Assembly: GCF_040096205.1 (NCBI RefSeq)
Contig: NZ_JBBMFD010000014.1
Coordinates: 6,739-70,738 of the forward strand
From: Solibaculum_A intestinale
GTDB lineage: Bacteria > Bacillota > Clostridia > Oscillospirales > Acutalibacteraceae
Direction of reading: 5' to 3'
Length of the DNA stretch: 64,000 nucleotides
The position numbers were made by a program, and so were the translations under genes. Shown in pieces: positions 16,224 to 24,841 of the stretch (position 1 is the first letter of the stretch; each line of letters opens with the position of its first letter). The notes under the pieces are model-generated. The model saw only the letters and a program-made list of their open reading frames with translations, ran no database searches and had not been told where the DNA came from.

Positions 16224-17105
16224 TTAGTTGGAGGCGGGCCCCTGCCGCAGCGCTAGGCCGCCGGCGGATACCTTGCCTTCAATCTTATACTGGCCGCTTC
16301 CCAAAACGCCATTGATGTCCTTCTTGGCGGCATTGTTATAGGAATTAAGGTCAAAGTCGGAGGAGATGCTGCCGGCGCTGGCGTGCAGGTTGACCACGGC
16401 GGAGGCGTCAGAAGGAATGGTCACGTCCGCATTGCCCGCGCTAACCTCTACTTCGATGTCTCTTATCAGGCTGGTCACGTTGGCAATCAGCTTTCCGGCG
16501 TTTACGTCGCCGTCAAAACCGCCCACAATGCCGTTTACCTGCATGGTTCCGGCGTTGACCTTCAGGTCCAGCTCCAGGGCCTGCACCCCTTCGCAGGAAA
16601 GAGAACCGGCGTTGAGGGTCAGATTCACCTCGTCCAGACCCGACAGAGCCTCCACCCTGGCGCTGCCCGCGTTTACCTTGATGTCCAGATCCCGGGCGTA
16701 GGCTTTGGGCAGATATACCGTCAGCTTGCGCTCCCAGGCACCGAAGTTGAACCATTGGAAGCGCTCGTCCACATAGACCGACAGGGTATCGCCGTCCCGC
16801 TCCACCATCAGCTCCGGCTTGCGTGAGGCTCCGCTCTGCTTGTATTCTGCGGAAAGCTGGGGGTCGTCGGTGAGAATCACATTGAGTTCGCCGGCATTGG
16901 AAGAAATCTCGACCTTTTCAATGCCCGCAAGCGCCGCGCTTTTGCGGTCCTGATAGTCCTCCACCGGCTTTCCCTCCGCCGTGATGTAGCGCCCCTTAAA
17001 AAAGTCAACGATTTCGTCCTTCGCCACCGCCGCGCAGATGCTTCCCGCTATCAGCGTCACGCCGAATACACACGATAGGGTGATGATTACCGATCGCATT
17101 TTCAT
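16224..17105 (-). CDS. DUF4097-type putative adhesin/envelope-stress protein
   Basis: 293 residues. An N-terminal hydrophobic segment (about residues 5-28) acts as signal peptide or anchor, and the rest is a repetitive beta-structure (EALSGLDEVNLTLNAGSL, ELDLKVNAGTMQVNG, VEVSAGNADVTIP) typical of the DUF4097 family, whose repeats fold as a stacked beta-helix. It is the last gene of a three-gene PadR-HAAS-DUF4097 operon; its ATG directly follows the stop of the HAAS gene. In other Firmicutes such trios are linked to envelope stress sensing. The molecular function is unknown. Confidence 0.8.
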   Translation of the reverse strand: MKMRSVIITLSCVFGVTLIAGSICAAVAKDEIVDFFKGRYITAEGKPVEDYQDRKSAALAGIEKVEISSNAGELNVILTDDPQLSAEYKQSGASRKPELMVERDGDTLSVYVDERFQWFNFGAWERKLTVYLPKAYARDLDIKVNAGSARVEALSGLDEVNLTLNAGSLSCEGVQALELDLKVNAGTMQVNGIVGGFDGDVNAGKLIANVTSLIRDIEVEVSAGNADVTIPSDASAVVNLHASAGSISSDFDLNSYNNAAKKDINGVLGSGQYKIEGKVSAGGLALRQGPASN

Positions 17106-17777
17106 TTAGATTCCCTCCCTGCAAAGCTTTGCACAGAATTTGATGTAGATGGCGATAAAGCGAATGAAGTAATAGGAGACGTAGTACATTCCGATGCCCG
17201 CCAGACCCGACAGGGCGATGAGGCTGACTCCCAAGAGCGAAAAGATCAGCGGAAGCATACCCGAAAAACTCACGATTGCGCCCACCATCACAGCAAGCCC
17301 GCCGCCGAACAGGGAAATCGGTACGGCCCACAACGCGATCACAGTGCAGGCCAGGGCGATGAGAATCCAGACGCCCAGGAAAAAGTTAAAGAGCACCACC
17401 AGCACAATGCCCAGAGCCTGGCTCCCTTGGGGCCTTTCCCGGGATGCAGGGGTGCCCTGCGCGGTCCCTGCCGGTGCGTAAGGCCGCAAAGATGGTTCCT
17501 GGGTTGCTTGTAATACAGGCTCGCCGCTGCCCGGATCCGGTTTTCCCGTTGCTTCGGCGTCAGGCCCGCTTCCTTTCCCGCCTGCCAGCTCCTCGATATA
17601 GGCCCTTGCAAGCTCGGATGGGTCCCCCAAGGCCTCCGCCACCTCCTCTGGGGTCTTCCCGTTTTCCTGCCCGGCGCGGAAATGTTCAATGTAATCGCTG
17701 AGGATATCCTCCCGTTCGCTGCGGGAAAGGGGAGAAAGGGCCTCGTTGAGCGTCGTCAAAAATTGTTCCTTATTCAC
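17106..17777 (-). CDS. HAAS-domain (DUF1700) membrane protein
   Basis: About 223 residues. The N-terminal cytoplasmic helical HAAS domain (KEQFLTTLNEALSPLSRSER, EDILSDYIEHF, EVAEALGDPSELARAYI) is the module that typically pairs with PadR regulators. A Pro/Gly/Thr-rich linker and three to four transmembrane segments follow (about 115-215). The start is best placed at GTG 17777, which has GGAGGTGAGG upstream and overlaps the end of the padR gene by eight bases; the ATG at 17807 lies upstream of that site. It probably relays membrane state to the PadR regulator or the DUF4097 protein. Confidence 0.82.
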   Translation of the reverse strand: MNKEQFLTTLNEALSPLSRSEREDILSDYIEHFRAGQENGKTPEEVAEALGDPSELARAYIEELAGGKGSGPDAEATGKPDPGSGEPVLQATQEPSLRPYAPAGTAQGTPASRERPQGSQALGIVLVVLFNFFLGVWILIALACTVIALWAVPISLFGGGLAVMVGAIVSFSGMLPLIFSLLGVSLIALSGLAGIGMYYVSYYFIRFIAIYIKFCAKLCREGI

Positions 17778-18093
17778 TTTCCTCACCTCCATGAATGATC
17801 GTGTCAACCTGGGCGGAAAACCGCCGCCATTCCTCCACGAGCAAGGATAAAAATTCCTTGCCCTTCGGTGTCAAGGTGTAATACTTCCGCGGCGCACCGC
17901 CCTGGGATTCGCGCAGATAAGAGGTCAGGTAGTCATCCTGCTGGAGCCTCCTGAGAACCGGGTAGACCGTTCCGTCGGAAATATCAATGCCTTTGGTCAG
18001 GGAAGCCGCAATTTCATACCCGTAGCGGTCACGGCTGTCAAGCAGCGCGAGCACGCATAGCTCCAGTACCCCCTTTTTAAACTGAATAGTCAT
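17770..18093 (-). CDS. PadR-family transcriptional regulator
   Basis: 107 residues, the short PadR type. The winged helix covers about residues 5-80: LELCVLALLDSRDRYGYEI, ISDGTVYPVLRRLQQDDYL and the wing GGAPRKYYTLTPKG, followed by a dimerisation helix. It is the first gene of the operon, and a perfect palindrome (18125-18145) covers the predicted transcription start, so autorepression is likely. The effector is unknown. Confidence 0.92.
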   Translation of the reverse strand: MTIQFKKGVLELCVLALLDSRDRYGYEIAASLTKGIDISDGTVYPVLRRLQQDDYLTSYLRESQGGAPRKYYTLTPKGKEFLSLLVEEWRRFSAQVDTIIHGGEESE

Positions 18094-18124
18094 GGCGTCA
18101 CCTCACAATATTAAATTTGGACAG

Positions 18125-18145
18125 GTATTATTTCATAAATAATAC
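18125..18145. promoter_or_regulatory. Candidate PadR operator (perfect palindrome)
   Basis: GTATTATTT-CAT-AAATAATAC is a perfect 9+9 inverted repeat located just downstream of the -10 of the minus-strand padR promoter (18148-18176), covering the expected start of transcription. Confidence 0.65.
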
Positions 18146-18147
18146 TG

Positions 18148-18176
18148 AATATAAAACGAAATAGTACATTTGTCAA
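18148..18176 (-). promoter_or_regulatory. Promoter of the padR operon
   Basis: On the minus strand TTGACA (complement of 18171-18176), a 17-base spacer and TATATT (complement of 18148-18153). Confidence 0.75.
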
Positions 18177-18204
18177 TAGCCTCAGCGCTTTTTTTCTGCG
18201 AAAT

Positions 18205-18233
18205 TTGCAATTCATGCGAATTTATGGTACACT
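18205..18233 (+). promoter_or_regulatory. Candidate promoter of the degV-family gene
   Basis: TTGCAA (18205-18210), a 17-base spacer and TACACT (18228-18233). A further TTGACA at 18260-18265 has no good -10 partner. Confidence 0.5.
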
Positions 18234-18355
18234 CCCTTTGGAAATTTGTAAAATTGGGCTTGACAAGGGAAAAAGAACCGCCGTTTTAGGCGCCGGCAAT
18301 CGCGCTGTCCCGGCAAAGCCCGCCATTTTAAGAGGAAAATAGGAGTCATTGGCAG

Positions 18356-19201
18356 ATGGAGAACATCATCATTACAGGGGACAGCACCTGCGACCTGTCG
18401 CAGGAACTAAAGGAACGCTATCGGATTGAGACGGTGCCTCTTTACGTGAACTTCGGTGAGGAAAGCCGGCGGGACGGGGTGGACGTCCAGCCTGACGATA
18501 TTTACGCCTATTATAATCAGAATGGGAAGCTTCCCACTACCTCCGCCACTACCCCTGCCGATTATATGGAGTTTTTCTCCCGCAAAGCCAGGGAAGGGGA
18601 CGCGGTGATTCATTTCAACATCAGTTCCGGCTTTTCCGCCGCTCATAACAACGCCTGTCTGGCTGCTAAGGAGTTTTCCAACGTCTATGTGGTGGACTCC
18701 AAGAACCTCTCCACCGGAACGGCTCTTTTGATGCTCCGCGCCTGTGACATGGCCAAGGAAGGGGTCCCGGCGGCGAAAATCGCCGAAGAAATGAAACGGC
18801 TGCGGGACAAGGTACGTGCCAGCTTTATTATCGACAAGCTTGAATACCTGTGGAAAGGCGGGCGCTGCTCCGGTATTACAGCGCTGGGCGCCAACCTGCT
18901 GCGCCTAAAGCCCTGCATCGAGGTGGAAGACGGCAATATGAAGGTGGGGAAGAAGTTCCGCGGCAAACTGGGAGACGTGCTGGAAGAGTATGTGGAAAAC
19001 CGTCTGAAAGGAAGAGAGGATTTGGCCCTCGACCGCATTTTTATTACGCACGCCGGCATTGCCCAGGAGCACATCGACCGGGTCAGACGCAAGGTGGAGG
19101 AATTTGCAAGCTTCCATGAAATCCTGGTGACCCGAGCGGGGTGTACCATCAGCAATCACTGCGGCCCCAATACCCTGGGTGTTCTTTTTATCACAAAATA
19201 G
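18356..19201 (+). CDS. DegV-family fatty-acid-binding protein
   Basis: 281 residues. DegV/FakB proteins bind a fatty acid and present it to the FakA kinase for phosphorylation and entry into phospholipid synthesis. Seen: the first strand TGDSTCDLS, the TSATTPADYMEFF segment with head-group contacts, HFNISSGFSAAHNNA, YVVDSKNLSTGTALL and the lid region YLWKGGRCSG followed by LLRLKPCIEVEDG. No fakA is in the window. ATG 18356 has AGGAG upstream. Which fatty acid it binds cannot be told from the sequence. Confidence 0.92.
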   Translation: MENIIITGDSTCDLSQELKERYRIETVPLYVNFGEESRRDGVDVQPDDIYAYYNQNGKLPTTSATTPADYMEFFSRKAREGDAVIHFNISSGFSAAHNNACLAAKEFSNVYVVDSKNLSTGTALLMLRACDMAKEGVPAAKIAEEMKRLRDKVRASFIIDKLEYLWKGGRCSGITALGANLLRLKPCIEVEDGNMKVGKKFRGKLGDVLEEYVENRLKGREDLALDRIFITHAGIAQEHIDRVRRKVEEFASFHEILVTRAGCTISNHCGPNTLGVLFITK

Positions 19202-19624
19202 GGAAATTGAGGGGATAATAGGGAATTTATTTCAGAAATTTGCGCCGGATAGAGGAAAACTCAAATAATTTTTTTAGCAGTCGCAAAAAATGCTTCTGAA
19301 AAAAAACAGGAATTTTTACGTCTTTTCAAACGTTGCTTTTTTTGTAGAAATTAGTGGTGAATGTCTAATTTTTATAAGAAAATCAACGCCTCTCGCTCTG
19401 TCTGGATTTTTATGGATGTATCAGATTTGTGAACGCAACTGACGACATTGCCATAAAAAGGCCGGTTTTGCTGCGAAATAAATGGCGTTTTTAATAAACA
19501 AAATATTGCCTTTTCATCAAGTTCACTTGACAGACTGACAAATCTGATATAATATATAGTAAAAATTGATGGAAAACGACCACGGTTCCAATTTCGGGAG
19601 AGAGTAATTGGGAGAGTTGTGAAA
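19202..19624 (+). other. AT-rich gene-free stretch before the two-component system
   Basis: 423 bases with several A and T tracts. I see no convincing hairpin terminator behind the degV-family gene. The only clear element is a promoter (TTGACA 19527-19532, TATAAT 19548-19553) near the end. Confidence 0.5.
19527..19553 (+). promoter_or_regulatory. Promoter of the YesM/YesN-type two-component genes
   Basis: TTGACA (19527-19532) and TATAAT (19548-19553), with a rather short 15-base spacer. The -10 is preceded by TGA, so it could act partly as an extended -10. Confidence 0.55.
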
Positions 19625-21427
19625 ATGCTAAAAAGTGTCGGTGGTCTGTTCCGCGGACTTTCTCGTTTTTTTGTAAACTTGAAGATCCGGCACAAGTTCC
19701 AGTTGGTTTTCACAATTTTGTTGATCTTTATTTTTTCCGTTACTTTCTTGGCTGCGCAACTTTCGCTGGATTCTTACAATCAGGTGCTCTTTGAGCAATC
19801 GGCGCAGGTTCTCAATATGTCTGCGCTGAATGTGGAGTCGGTGGAGAAATCAGTGGATACCATTACCCATATCATGATTACCGACGACGCCATCTTCGAA
19901 GAGCTTACCGGCATCAACCACAGCGACATGACGGATGCAGACCTTCGCTGGGAGATTCGCCGGTTGATGAAGCGGTTTTGGCGGTTTTCCTATTCGGATG
20001 CCTGCATCCGGTCCATGCAGTTTCTCTTTCCGGACGGGCATGTAGGGAAAATCGGCCAGGACGCGGAAATGAGCGAGGAGTTCCAACAGGAGTTGACTGC
20101 TCTAGCCGAAGAGGCGGAAGGGGACATTGCGGTTTACGATACCATCCTGGATGGAACCACACTGGTTTTTGTCCGTCAATTTCGAAACCGGGCGCACCTT
20201 AAGCGCAGCGAAGGGATTCTCATTATTCGGTATGACCTGCAAATGTACCTGCGCAGAAACAACGTACCGTCGCAGCTGGACCCGAATATGAAATTCTATA
20301 TGCTCACGCAGGACAGCGTCGTTTACCCCGGCGGAGCGGAGAACGAGGCCTTTTTGGATGACCTGAGGCAGCGCGATCTTCCGAGCCGCGAAGGATACAC
20401 GTTTGAAACGGTCAATGGAAGCAAACAGTTCATTGCGTATCAGTATTCAGAAGGCCGGCACTGGCTGTATGTGATTGCCATCGAATATAACCATATTTTC
20501 CAGAATATCATTGTATTGAGAAATACGTTGATCGTGGCTTTGGCGGTCCTTCTTCTGTTGGCCCTGTTTGTGACAAACCGGCTGATTGCCTCCATTACCC
20601 AGCCTCTTGACCGGCTGGTTGCCTATATGCAACAAAGCGAACCTACCGGCACCCAGCCCCCGCGCAACCAGAAACTGGCGGAGCGCGGCGATGAAATCGG
20701 GTATCTCTACCGTAATTTTTCGCTTTTGGTTTCCCGCATCGACCGTTATGTGAGCGAGGACTACAAAAAGCGCCTTCTTTTGAAGGACTATCAGTACCGC
20801 TCGCTGCAAAGCCAAATCAATCCCCATTTTTTGTACAACACCCTGGATTCGATCAATTGGTTAGCCAAGCGCTCCAGACAGAAGGACATCTCGACCATGG
20901 TGGAAGCCCTATCCCACTTGATGCGCTATTCCATCAGCAAAAACGACGCATCCACCATTACCCTTCGTCAGGAGATTGATATTGTAAAAGACTACATAGA
21001 TATTCAGTCCATCCGGTTTGGAGAGGAACTTCAGTTTGAACTGGATGTGGAGGATGACCTTTATCCCTATACTTTGCCCCGGCTGACCATTCAGCCGATT
21101 GTGGAGAACTGCATGAATTATGCGGTAGGGGCTACCGACCACCCGTGTGTGGTGCGGCTGGAGGCGCACAGCGAAGGCAATTGCATCCGTTTGTGCGTGT
21201 CGGACAGCGGACCGGGTCTAAGCCCGGAGGATTTCGAAAAGATCGCATCCTTCAAAACATCGCCTCACGGCCTTGGAATCGGACTGAAAAACATCAATGA
21301 GAGAATAAAGCTGTGTTTCGGAGAAGAGTATGGAATGAGCTTCGAGAACAACCCAGGCGGAGGCTTGAAGGTGATTCTTACGATTCCGAAGGTGGTGAAA
21401 GAGGATGTACAAACTGCTCATAGTTGA
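19625..21427 (+). CDS. Sensor histidine kinase, YesM family
   Basis: 600 residues. It has transmembrane segment 1 at about 20-42, an extracellular sensor domain (about 45-290), transmembrane segment 2 (about 296-320), a HAMP region, a His_kinase domain with the family motif QSQINPHFLYNTLDSINWL (phospho-acceptor His near residue 400), and an ATPase domain with IVENCMNYAVG, SDSGPGLS and GLGIGLKNINERI. YesM-type kinases usually respond to oligosaccharides or to a solute-binding protein. ATG 19625 is favoured over GTG 19619 by the spacing from GGGAGAG. Its end overlaps the response regulator gene by 23 bases, and an ABC sugar importer follows, so the substrate of that importer is the likely signal. 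Confidence 0.93.
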   Translation: MLKSVGGLFRGLSRFFVNLKIRHKFQLVFTILLIFIFSVTFLAAQLSLDSYNQVLFEQSAQVLNMSALNVESVEKSVDTITHIMITDDAIFEELTGINHSDMTDADLRWEIRRLMKRFWRFSYSDACIRSMQFLFPDGHVGKIGQDAEMSEEFQQELTALAEEAEGDIAVYDTILDGTTLVFVRQFRNRAHLKRSEGILIIRYDLQMYLRRNNVPSQLDPNMKFYMLTQDSVVYPGGAENEAFLDDLRQRDLPSREGYTFETVNGSKQFIAYQYSEGRHWLYVIAIEYNHIFQNIIVLRNTLIVALAVLLLLALFVTNRLIASITQPLDRLVAYMQQSEPTGTQPPRNQKLAERGDEIGYLYRNFSLLVSRIDRYVSEDYKKRLLLKDYQYRSLQSQINPHFLYNTLDSINWLAKRSRQKDISTMVEALSHLMRYSISKNDASTITLRQEIDIVKDYIDIQSIRFGEELQFELDVEDDLYPYTLPRLTIQPIVENCMNYAVGATDHPCVVRLEAHSEGNCIRLCVSDSGPGLSPEDFEKIASFKTSPHGLGIGLKNINERIKLCFGEEYGMSFENNPGGGLKVILTIPKVVKEDVQTAHS

Positions 21428-22274
21428 TGATGAAAAGATTAGCCGTGAGGGATTAACGGAATGCATTGACTGGGAAAAGTACCAGGTTCGGGTAATCGGA
21501 GCAGCGCAAAACGGGAAGGAAGCCATGGCAATCATCACCGCGCAGCATCCCGATTTGGTTATTACCGATATAAAAATGCCGCTTATGGATGGAATAACCC
21601 TGATCGATCAGGCGCGTATGCTGTCGCCGGATACGATTTTTGTCGTCCTCTCCGGCCACGGGGAGTTCGAATATGCACAAAAGGCGATGCGCTGCGGCGT
21701 GAAGCACTACCTGCTCAAGCCGTGCAATGAAGAACAGATTGCGGAGATGCTGGTGGAGATCAAGGCCGAGCGCCTGCAAAAGCAGCGCCTGGATAACTTA
21801 ATTAAAACGATCAATGAAAATATGGAAAAGATGCCGGATGCAGTGAGGGAATTATTTCCTCCTGACTTTGCCACCTGGGCGGACAAAGATCAGCTTGACT
21901 ATCTGGAGACCCGGCATGGAAACATCGCCCAGATTATCATCCGCTATGTGCAGACACATTATGCGGACCCAAATTTGTCACTCAAGCAGCTTGCGCATGA
22001 AGTAATATTTATGAACGATGGTTACCTTGGGAAGCTTTTCAAAAAGGAGGTGGGCGAAAAGTTTACACAGTATGTTCTCAAGGTACGCATGGAAAATGCG
22101 AAGTATCTGATTGAAAACAGCGATGGCGAAAGGCTTTATGAGGTGGCCACACAGGTTGGCTTGGGTGAGAACCCTCAGTATTTTAGTCAGGTGTTCAAGA
22201 AGTATGTGGGGTACACTCCCAGCGAGTATAAACGCACCCTGCAACAAAACCCACAAATAATTGAACAGAATTGA
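21405..22274 (+). CDS. Response regulator with AraC-type DNA-binding domain, YesN family
   Basis: 289 residues. Receiver domain 1-120 with phospho-acceptor Asp55 (VITDIKMP) and the acidic pair VDDE, a short helical linker, and a C-terminal AraC/XylS double helix-turn-helix (about 185-285: LSLKQLAHEVIFMNDGYLGK and LYEVATQVGLGENPQYFSQ, then GYTPSEYKR). It is shorter than many YesN proteins because the linker is brief. It overlaps the kinase gene and is most likely the activator of the transporter operon that starts at 22368. Confidence 0.93.
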   Translation: MYKLLIVDDEKISREGLTECIDWEKYQVRVIGAAQNGKEAMAIITAQHPDLVITDIKMPLMDGITLIDQARMLSPDTIFVVLSGHGEFEYAQKAMRCGVKHYLLKPCNEEQIAEMLVEIKAERLQKQRLDNLIKTINENMEKMPDAVRELFPPDFATWADKDQLDYLETRHGNIAQIIIRYVQTHYADPNLSLKQLAHEVIFMNDGYLGKLFKKEVGEKFTQYVLKVRMENAKYLIENSDGERLYEVATQVGLGENPQYFSQVFKKYVGYTPSEYKRTLQQNPQIIEQN

Positions 22275-22323
22275 CGGTTTTTTTTATTTCTTTTCGGCTC
22301 GACTTAGTTTATTATAGGTCTGT

Positions 22324-22338
22324 GACGAAACTTTCGTC
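22324..22338. promoter_or_regulatory. Perfect inverted repeat upstream of the solute-binding protein gene
   Basis: GACGAAA-C-TTTCGTC (7+7 around one base), nested in TGTG...CCACA. It lies between a TATTAT (22310-22315) and the ribosome binding site AGGAGG of the lipoprotein gene. It could be an operator or a 5' mRNA stem. Confidence 0.4.
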
Positions 22339-22367
22339 CACAAAATTCATAGGAGGTTTGTTGAACA

Positions 22368-23714
22368 ATGAAAAAGACATCTCTTGTTCTCTGCCTGCTG
22401 TTGGTCCTCATGACGGTTCTTTCCGCATGCGGCGGCGACAGCGGCACCAGCAGTACCGGAACCACTTCCGGCGCTACTTCCACGCAGGCGTCCAGCGAGG
22501 ACACCACGAGACCGATTACCCTGGGTATTTCCTGGTGGGGCGGTTCTACCCGTCATGACTACACCAACAAGATTCTTGACCTGTACAAGTCCAAGAATAC
22601 CAACGTCACCATCAACGCTGAGTATGTCAGCTGGGACGACTATTGGAGCAGCATGAACACCAAGGCCGCTTCCAACACCCTGCCGAGCGTTATGCAGCAG
22701 GACTATGCGAAGATCGGTCAGTTCATTGACAACGGCACCATCGTTGACATGACCGCGCAGGTTGAGAATAAGAACCTGGATCTCTCCGACATCAAGGGCG
22801 ATGCCTTCTATGGCGGCAAGATCGACGGCAAGCTGTACGGCATTTCCACCGGTGTTAACGCGTTCTGCTACCTGTACGATGCGACTGCTCTGAAGGATGC
22901 CGGCGTTACCGCTCCTTCCGAGAAGTTCACTTGGGACGAATTCGACACCATTTCTAAGGAAATGATGTCCAAGGCGAATCTGCCGACTGTTCCGCTGATT
23001 TCTACCGACCCGAAATTCTTCGTTGAGATGTATGTCCGCAACCAGGGCAAGCATATGTACTCTGAAGATGGCAAGACCTTCGGTTTTGACAAGGCTCTCC
23101 TTCAGGAAGCCTTCCAGGTTCAGGAAGATCTCAGCAAGTCCGGCAACGCTCTGAGCCCTGACATTGTTTATGCGGCTAATCAGGATAACGACCTGCTGGC
23201 CCAGAAGAAGACTTGGGGCGAACCGCTGTGGAGCAACCAGGTTATCAACGTTATGAAGCTGGCCAACGACGAAACCCGTGACTTCCAGCTCACCATGATG
23301 CCCGGTACCGACAATGGCGGTATCTACCTGAAGCCCTCCATGCTGTGGTCCATCACCAGAGACTGCCCGGAAGCCGATCGCAATGCGGCTGCCAGACTGA
23401 TCTCCTTCATCCTTAACGACATCGAAGCCAATAAGCTCGCTGGCGCGGATCGTGGTGTTACCATCATGAAGAAGGTCAACGAAGCTCTTGTTGCAGAGGC
23501 TGACGCCAACAACAAGAAGGTTTACGATTACATCGACGTGGTCGGCAAGTATGCCACCGAGATCGATCCTCCGGAGCCTGTTGCTGGTTCTGAAATCACC
23601 AAGGAAATCAAGGATCAGTTCGACGCCATCGTGTACGGCAAGAAGACCGCTCAGCAGGCTGCTGACGATTGCTGGAACAACAGCGAGCAGATCTTTGCAA
23701 ACAACGCTGGTTAA
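22368..23714 (+). CDS. Sugar ABC transporter solute-binding lipoprotein
   Basis: 448 residues of the family-1 (MalE-like) extracellular binding proteins. The lipobox LSAC puts the lipidated cysteine at residue 21, and a Ser/Thr/Gly linker follows. The core includes ITLGISWWGGSTRHDYTNKI, YVSWDDYWSSMNTKAA and the hinge region IDGKLYGISTGVNAFCY. Two permease genes follow. With the GH105 hydrolase and KDG kinase downstream, the cargo is most likely an unsaturated rhamnogalacturonan or galacturonate oligosaccharide. Codon use here (many GTT, GCT, GGT) differs from surrounding genes and may reflect high expression or transfer. Confidence 0.93.
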   Translation: MKKTSLVLCLLLVLMTVLSACGGDSGTSSTGTTSGATSTQASSEDTTRPITLGISWWGGSTRHDYTNKILDLYKSKNTNVTINAEYVSWDDYWSSMNTKAASNTLPSVMQQDYAKIGQFIDNGTIVDMTAQVENKNLDLSDIKGDAFYGGKIDGKLYGISTGVNAFCYLYDATALKDAGVTAPSEKFTWDEFDTISKEMMSKANLPTVPLISTDPKFFVEMYVRNQGKHMYSEDGKTFGFDKALLQEAFQVQEDLSKSGNALSPDIVYAANQDNDLLAQKKTWGEPLWSNQVINVMKLANDETRDFQLTMMPGTDNGGIYLKPSMLWSITRDCPEADRNAAARLISFILNDIEANKLAGADRGVTIMKKVNEALVAEADANNKKVYDYIDVVGKYATEIDPPEPVAGSEITKEIKDQFDAIVYGKKTAQQAADDCWNNSEQIFANNAG

Positions 23715-23782
23715 TCTCAGATCCATCGGTATTTTTGTAGATTCCTATTCTGCAGCGAAGTAATAAACTGAGTCTTGTGACA

Positions 23783-23818
23783 GAAAGACGCAAAAAGTCA
23801 GCGCTTTTTGCGTCTTTC
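23783..23818 (+). other. Strong stem-loop between binding-protein and permease genes
   Basis: GAAAGACGCAAAAAG and CTTTTTGCGTCTTTC form a perfect 15-bp stem around a six-base loop (TCAGCG). It has little T-run after it, so it probably acts as a partial terminator or 3' stabiliser that keeps the binding protein more abundant than the permeases. Confidence 0.7.
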
Positions 23819-23872
23819 CTGCCGAATACTTGAAATTAGGTGTTGATTACAGGACTGGATAAGGAGTTGTCT

Positions 23873-24838
23873 GTGGTGAGAAATGCGAACGCTGCTGTAA
23901 AGCAGCCGAAGAACCAGCTCACACGTCGCAGCGGTTGGTCATCGTTTATCAACAGCGAAAACGCGGCTGGTTATATTTTCCTTGCACCGTGGCTGATCGG
24001 ATTCCTGGTATTCACCGCTTATCCGATCTTTGCATCCCTGTATTATTCCTTTACCAACCTCAATCCCTTGAAGGGCTTGGGGAAGGAAACGTTTGTCGGC
24101 TTCCAGAACTATATCAATATGTTTACGACCGACAGCGTTTACTATACCGCATTGCGTGTTACGTTCGTGTATGCACTGGTATCCGTGCCGCTGCGTCTGA
24201 TTTTTGCGTTGCTTGTTGCAATGCTCCTCAATCGGAAGTCCAAGGCCTCTGGTGTGTATCGTACGATTTATTATCTGCCCTCCATCGTCGGCGGCAGCGT
24301 TGCTGTTGCTGTTATGTGGAGATCCCTCTGGATTCAGGAAGGTACCATCAACGCGGTTCTTCAGTCTATTGGTATTCAATGTGATTGGGGCTGGCTAACA
24401 CAGCCATCCACGGCACTGATGTGTCTGATTATTCTAGCGGTCTGGCAGTTCGGCTCTTCCATGCTGATCTTCCTAGCTGGACTGAAGAACATTCCTGCTG
24501 AGTATTACGAGGCAGCGACGGTGGACGGCGCGGGCCCATTCCGCAAGTTCTTTAGCATTACCATCCCGATGCTGACCCCGGTTATTTTCTTCAACCTTAT
24601 CAATCAGTTAATTCTTGGCTTTACGGCCTTTACGCAAGCCTATATTACGACCCGCGGCGGCCCGATGAACGAAACGATGTTCTACGCGTTGCATCTCTAC
24701 CGTCAGGGCTTTGAGTACAACAAGATGGGCTATGCTTCCGCTATGGCGTGGATTTTGCTGATTATCGTTGCCATCATGACGGCGATTATCTTTAAGTCCT
24801 CCAATTCTTGGGTTTACTATGAGTCGAAGGGGGAATAA
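23873..24838 (+). CDS. Sugar ABC transporter permease (MalF type)
   Basis: About 321 residues with six transmembrane segments (first about 30-55: GYIFLAPWLIGFLVFTAYPI). The ABC-contact EAA loop is AGLKNIPAEYYEAATVDGAG followed by FRKFFSITIPMLTP. The start is taken as GTG 23873 (or the adjacent GTG 23876) because AAGGAG lies at 23861-23866; an upstream ATG in the frame has no ribosome binding site. No ATPase gene is in the cluster, so a shared MsmX/UgpC-like ATPase encoded elsewhere is expected. Confidence 0.92.
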   Translation: MVRNANAAVKQPKNQLTRRSGWSSFINSENAAGYIFLAPWLIGFLVFTAYPIFASLYYSFTNLNPLKGLGKETFVGFQNYINMFTTDSVYYTALRVTFVYALVSVPLRLIFALLVAMLLNRKSKASGVYRTIYYLPSIVGGSVAVAVMWRSLWIQEGTINAVLQSIGIQCDWGWLTQPSTALMCLIILAVWQFGSSMLIFLAGLKNIPAEYYEAATVDGAGPFRKFFSITIPMLTPVIFFNLINQLILGFTAFTQAYITTRGGPMNETMFYALHLYRQGFEYNKMGYASAMAWILLIIVAIMTAIIFKSSNSWVYYESKGE

Positions 24839-24841
24839 GAT

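Noticed and set aside
19372..19713. Minus-strand 113-codon frame before the YesM-type kinase
   Set aside because: It starts inside the kinase gene and covers its promoter; no ribosome binding site.
22347..23726. 459-codon minus-strand frame opposite the solute-binding protein
   Set aside because: The plus strand encodes a full lipoprotein with signal peptide and good ribosome binding site; the antisense frame arises from codon bias.
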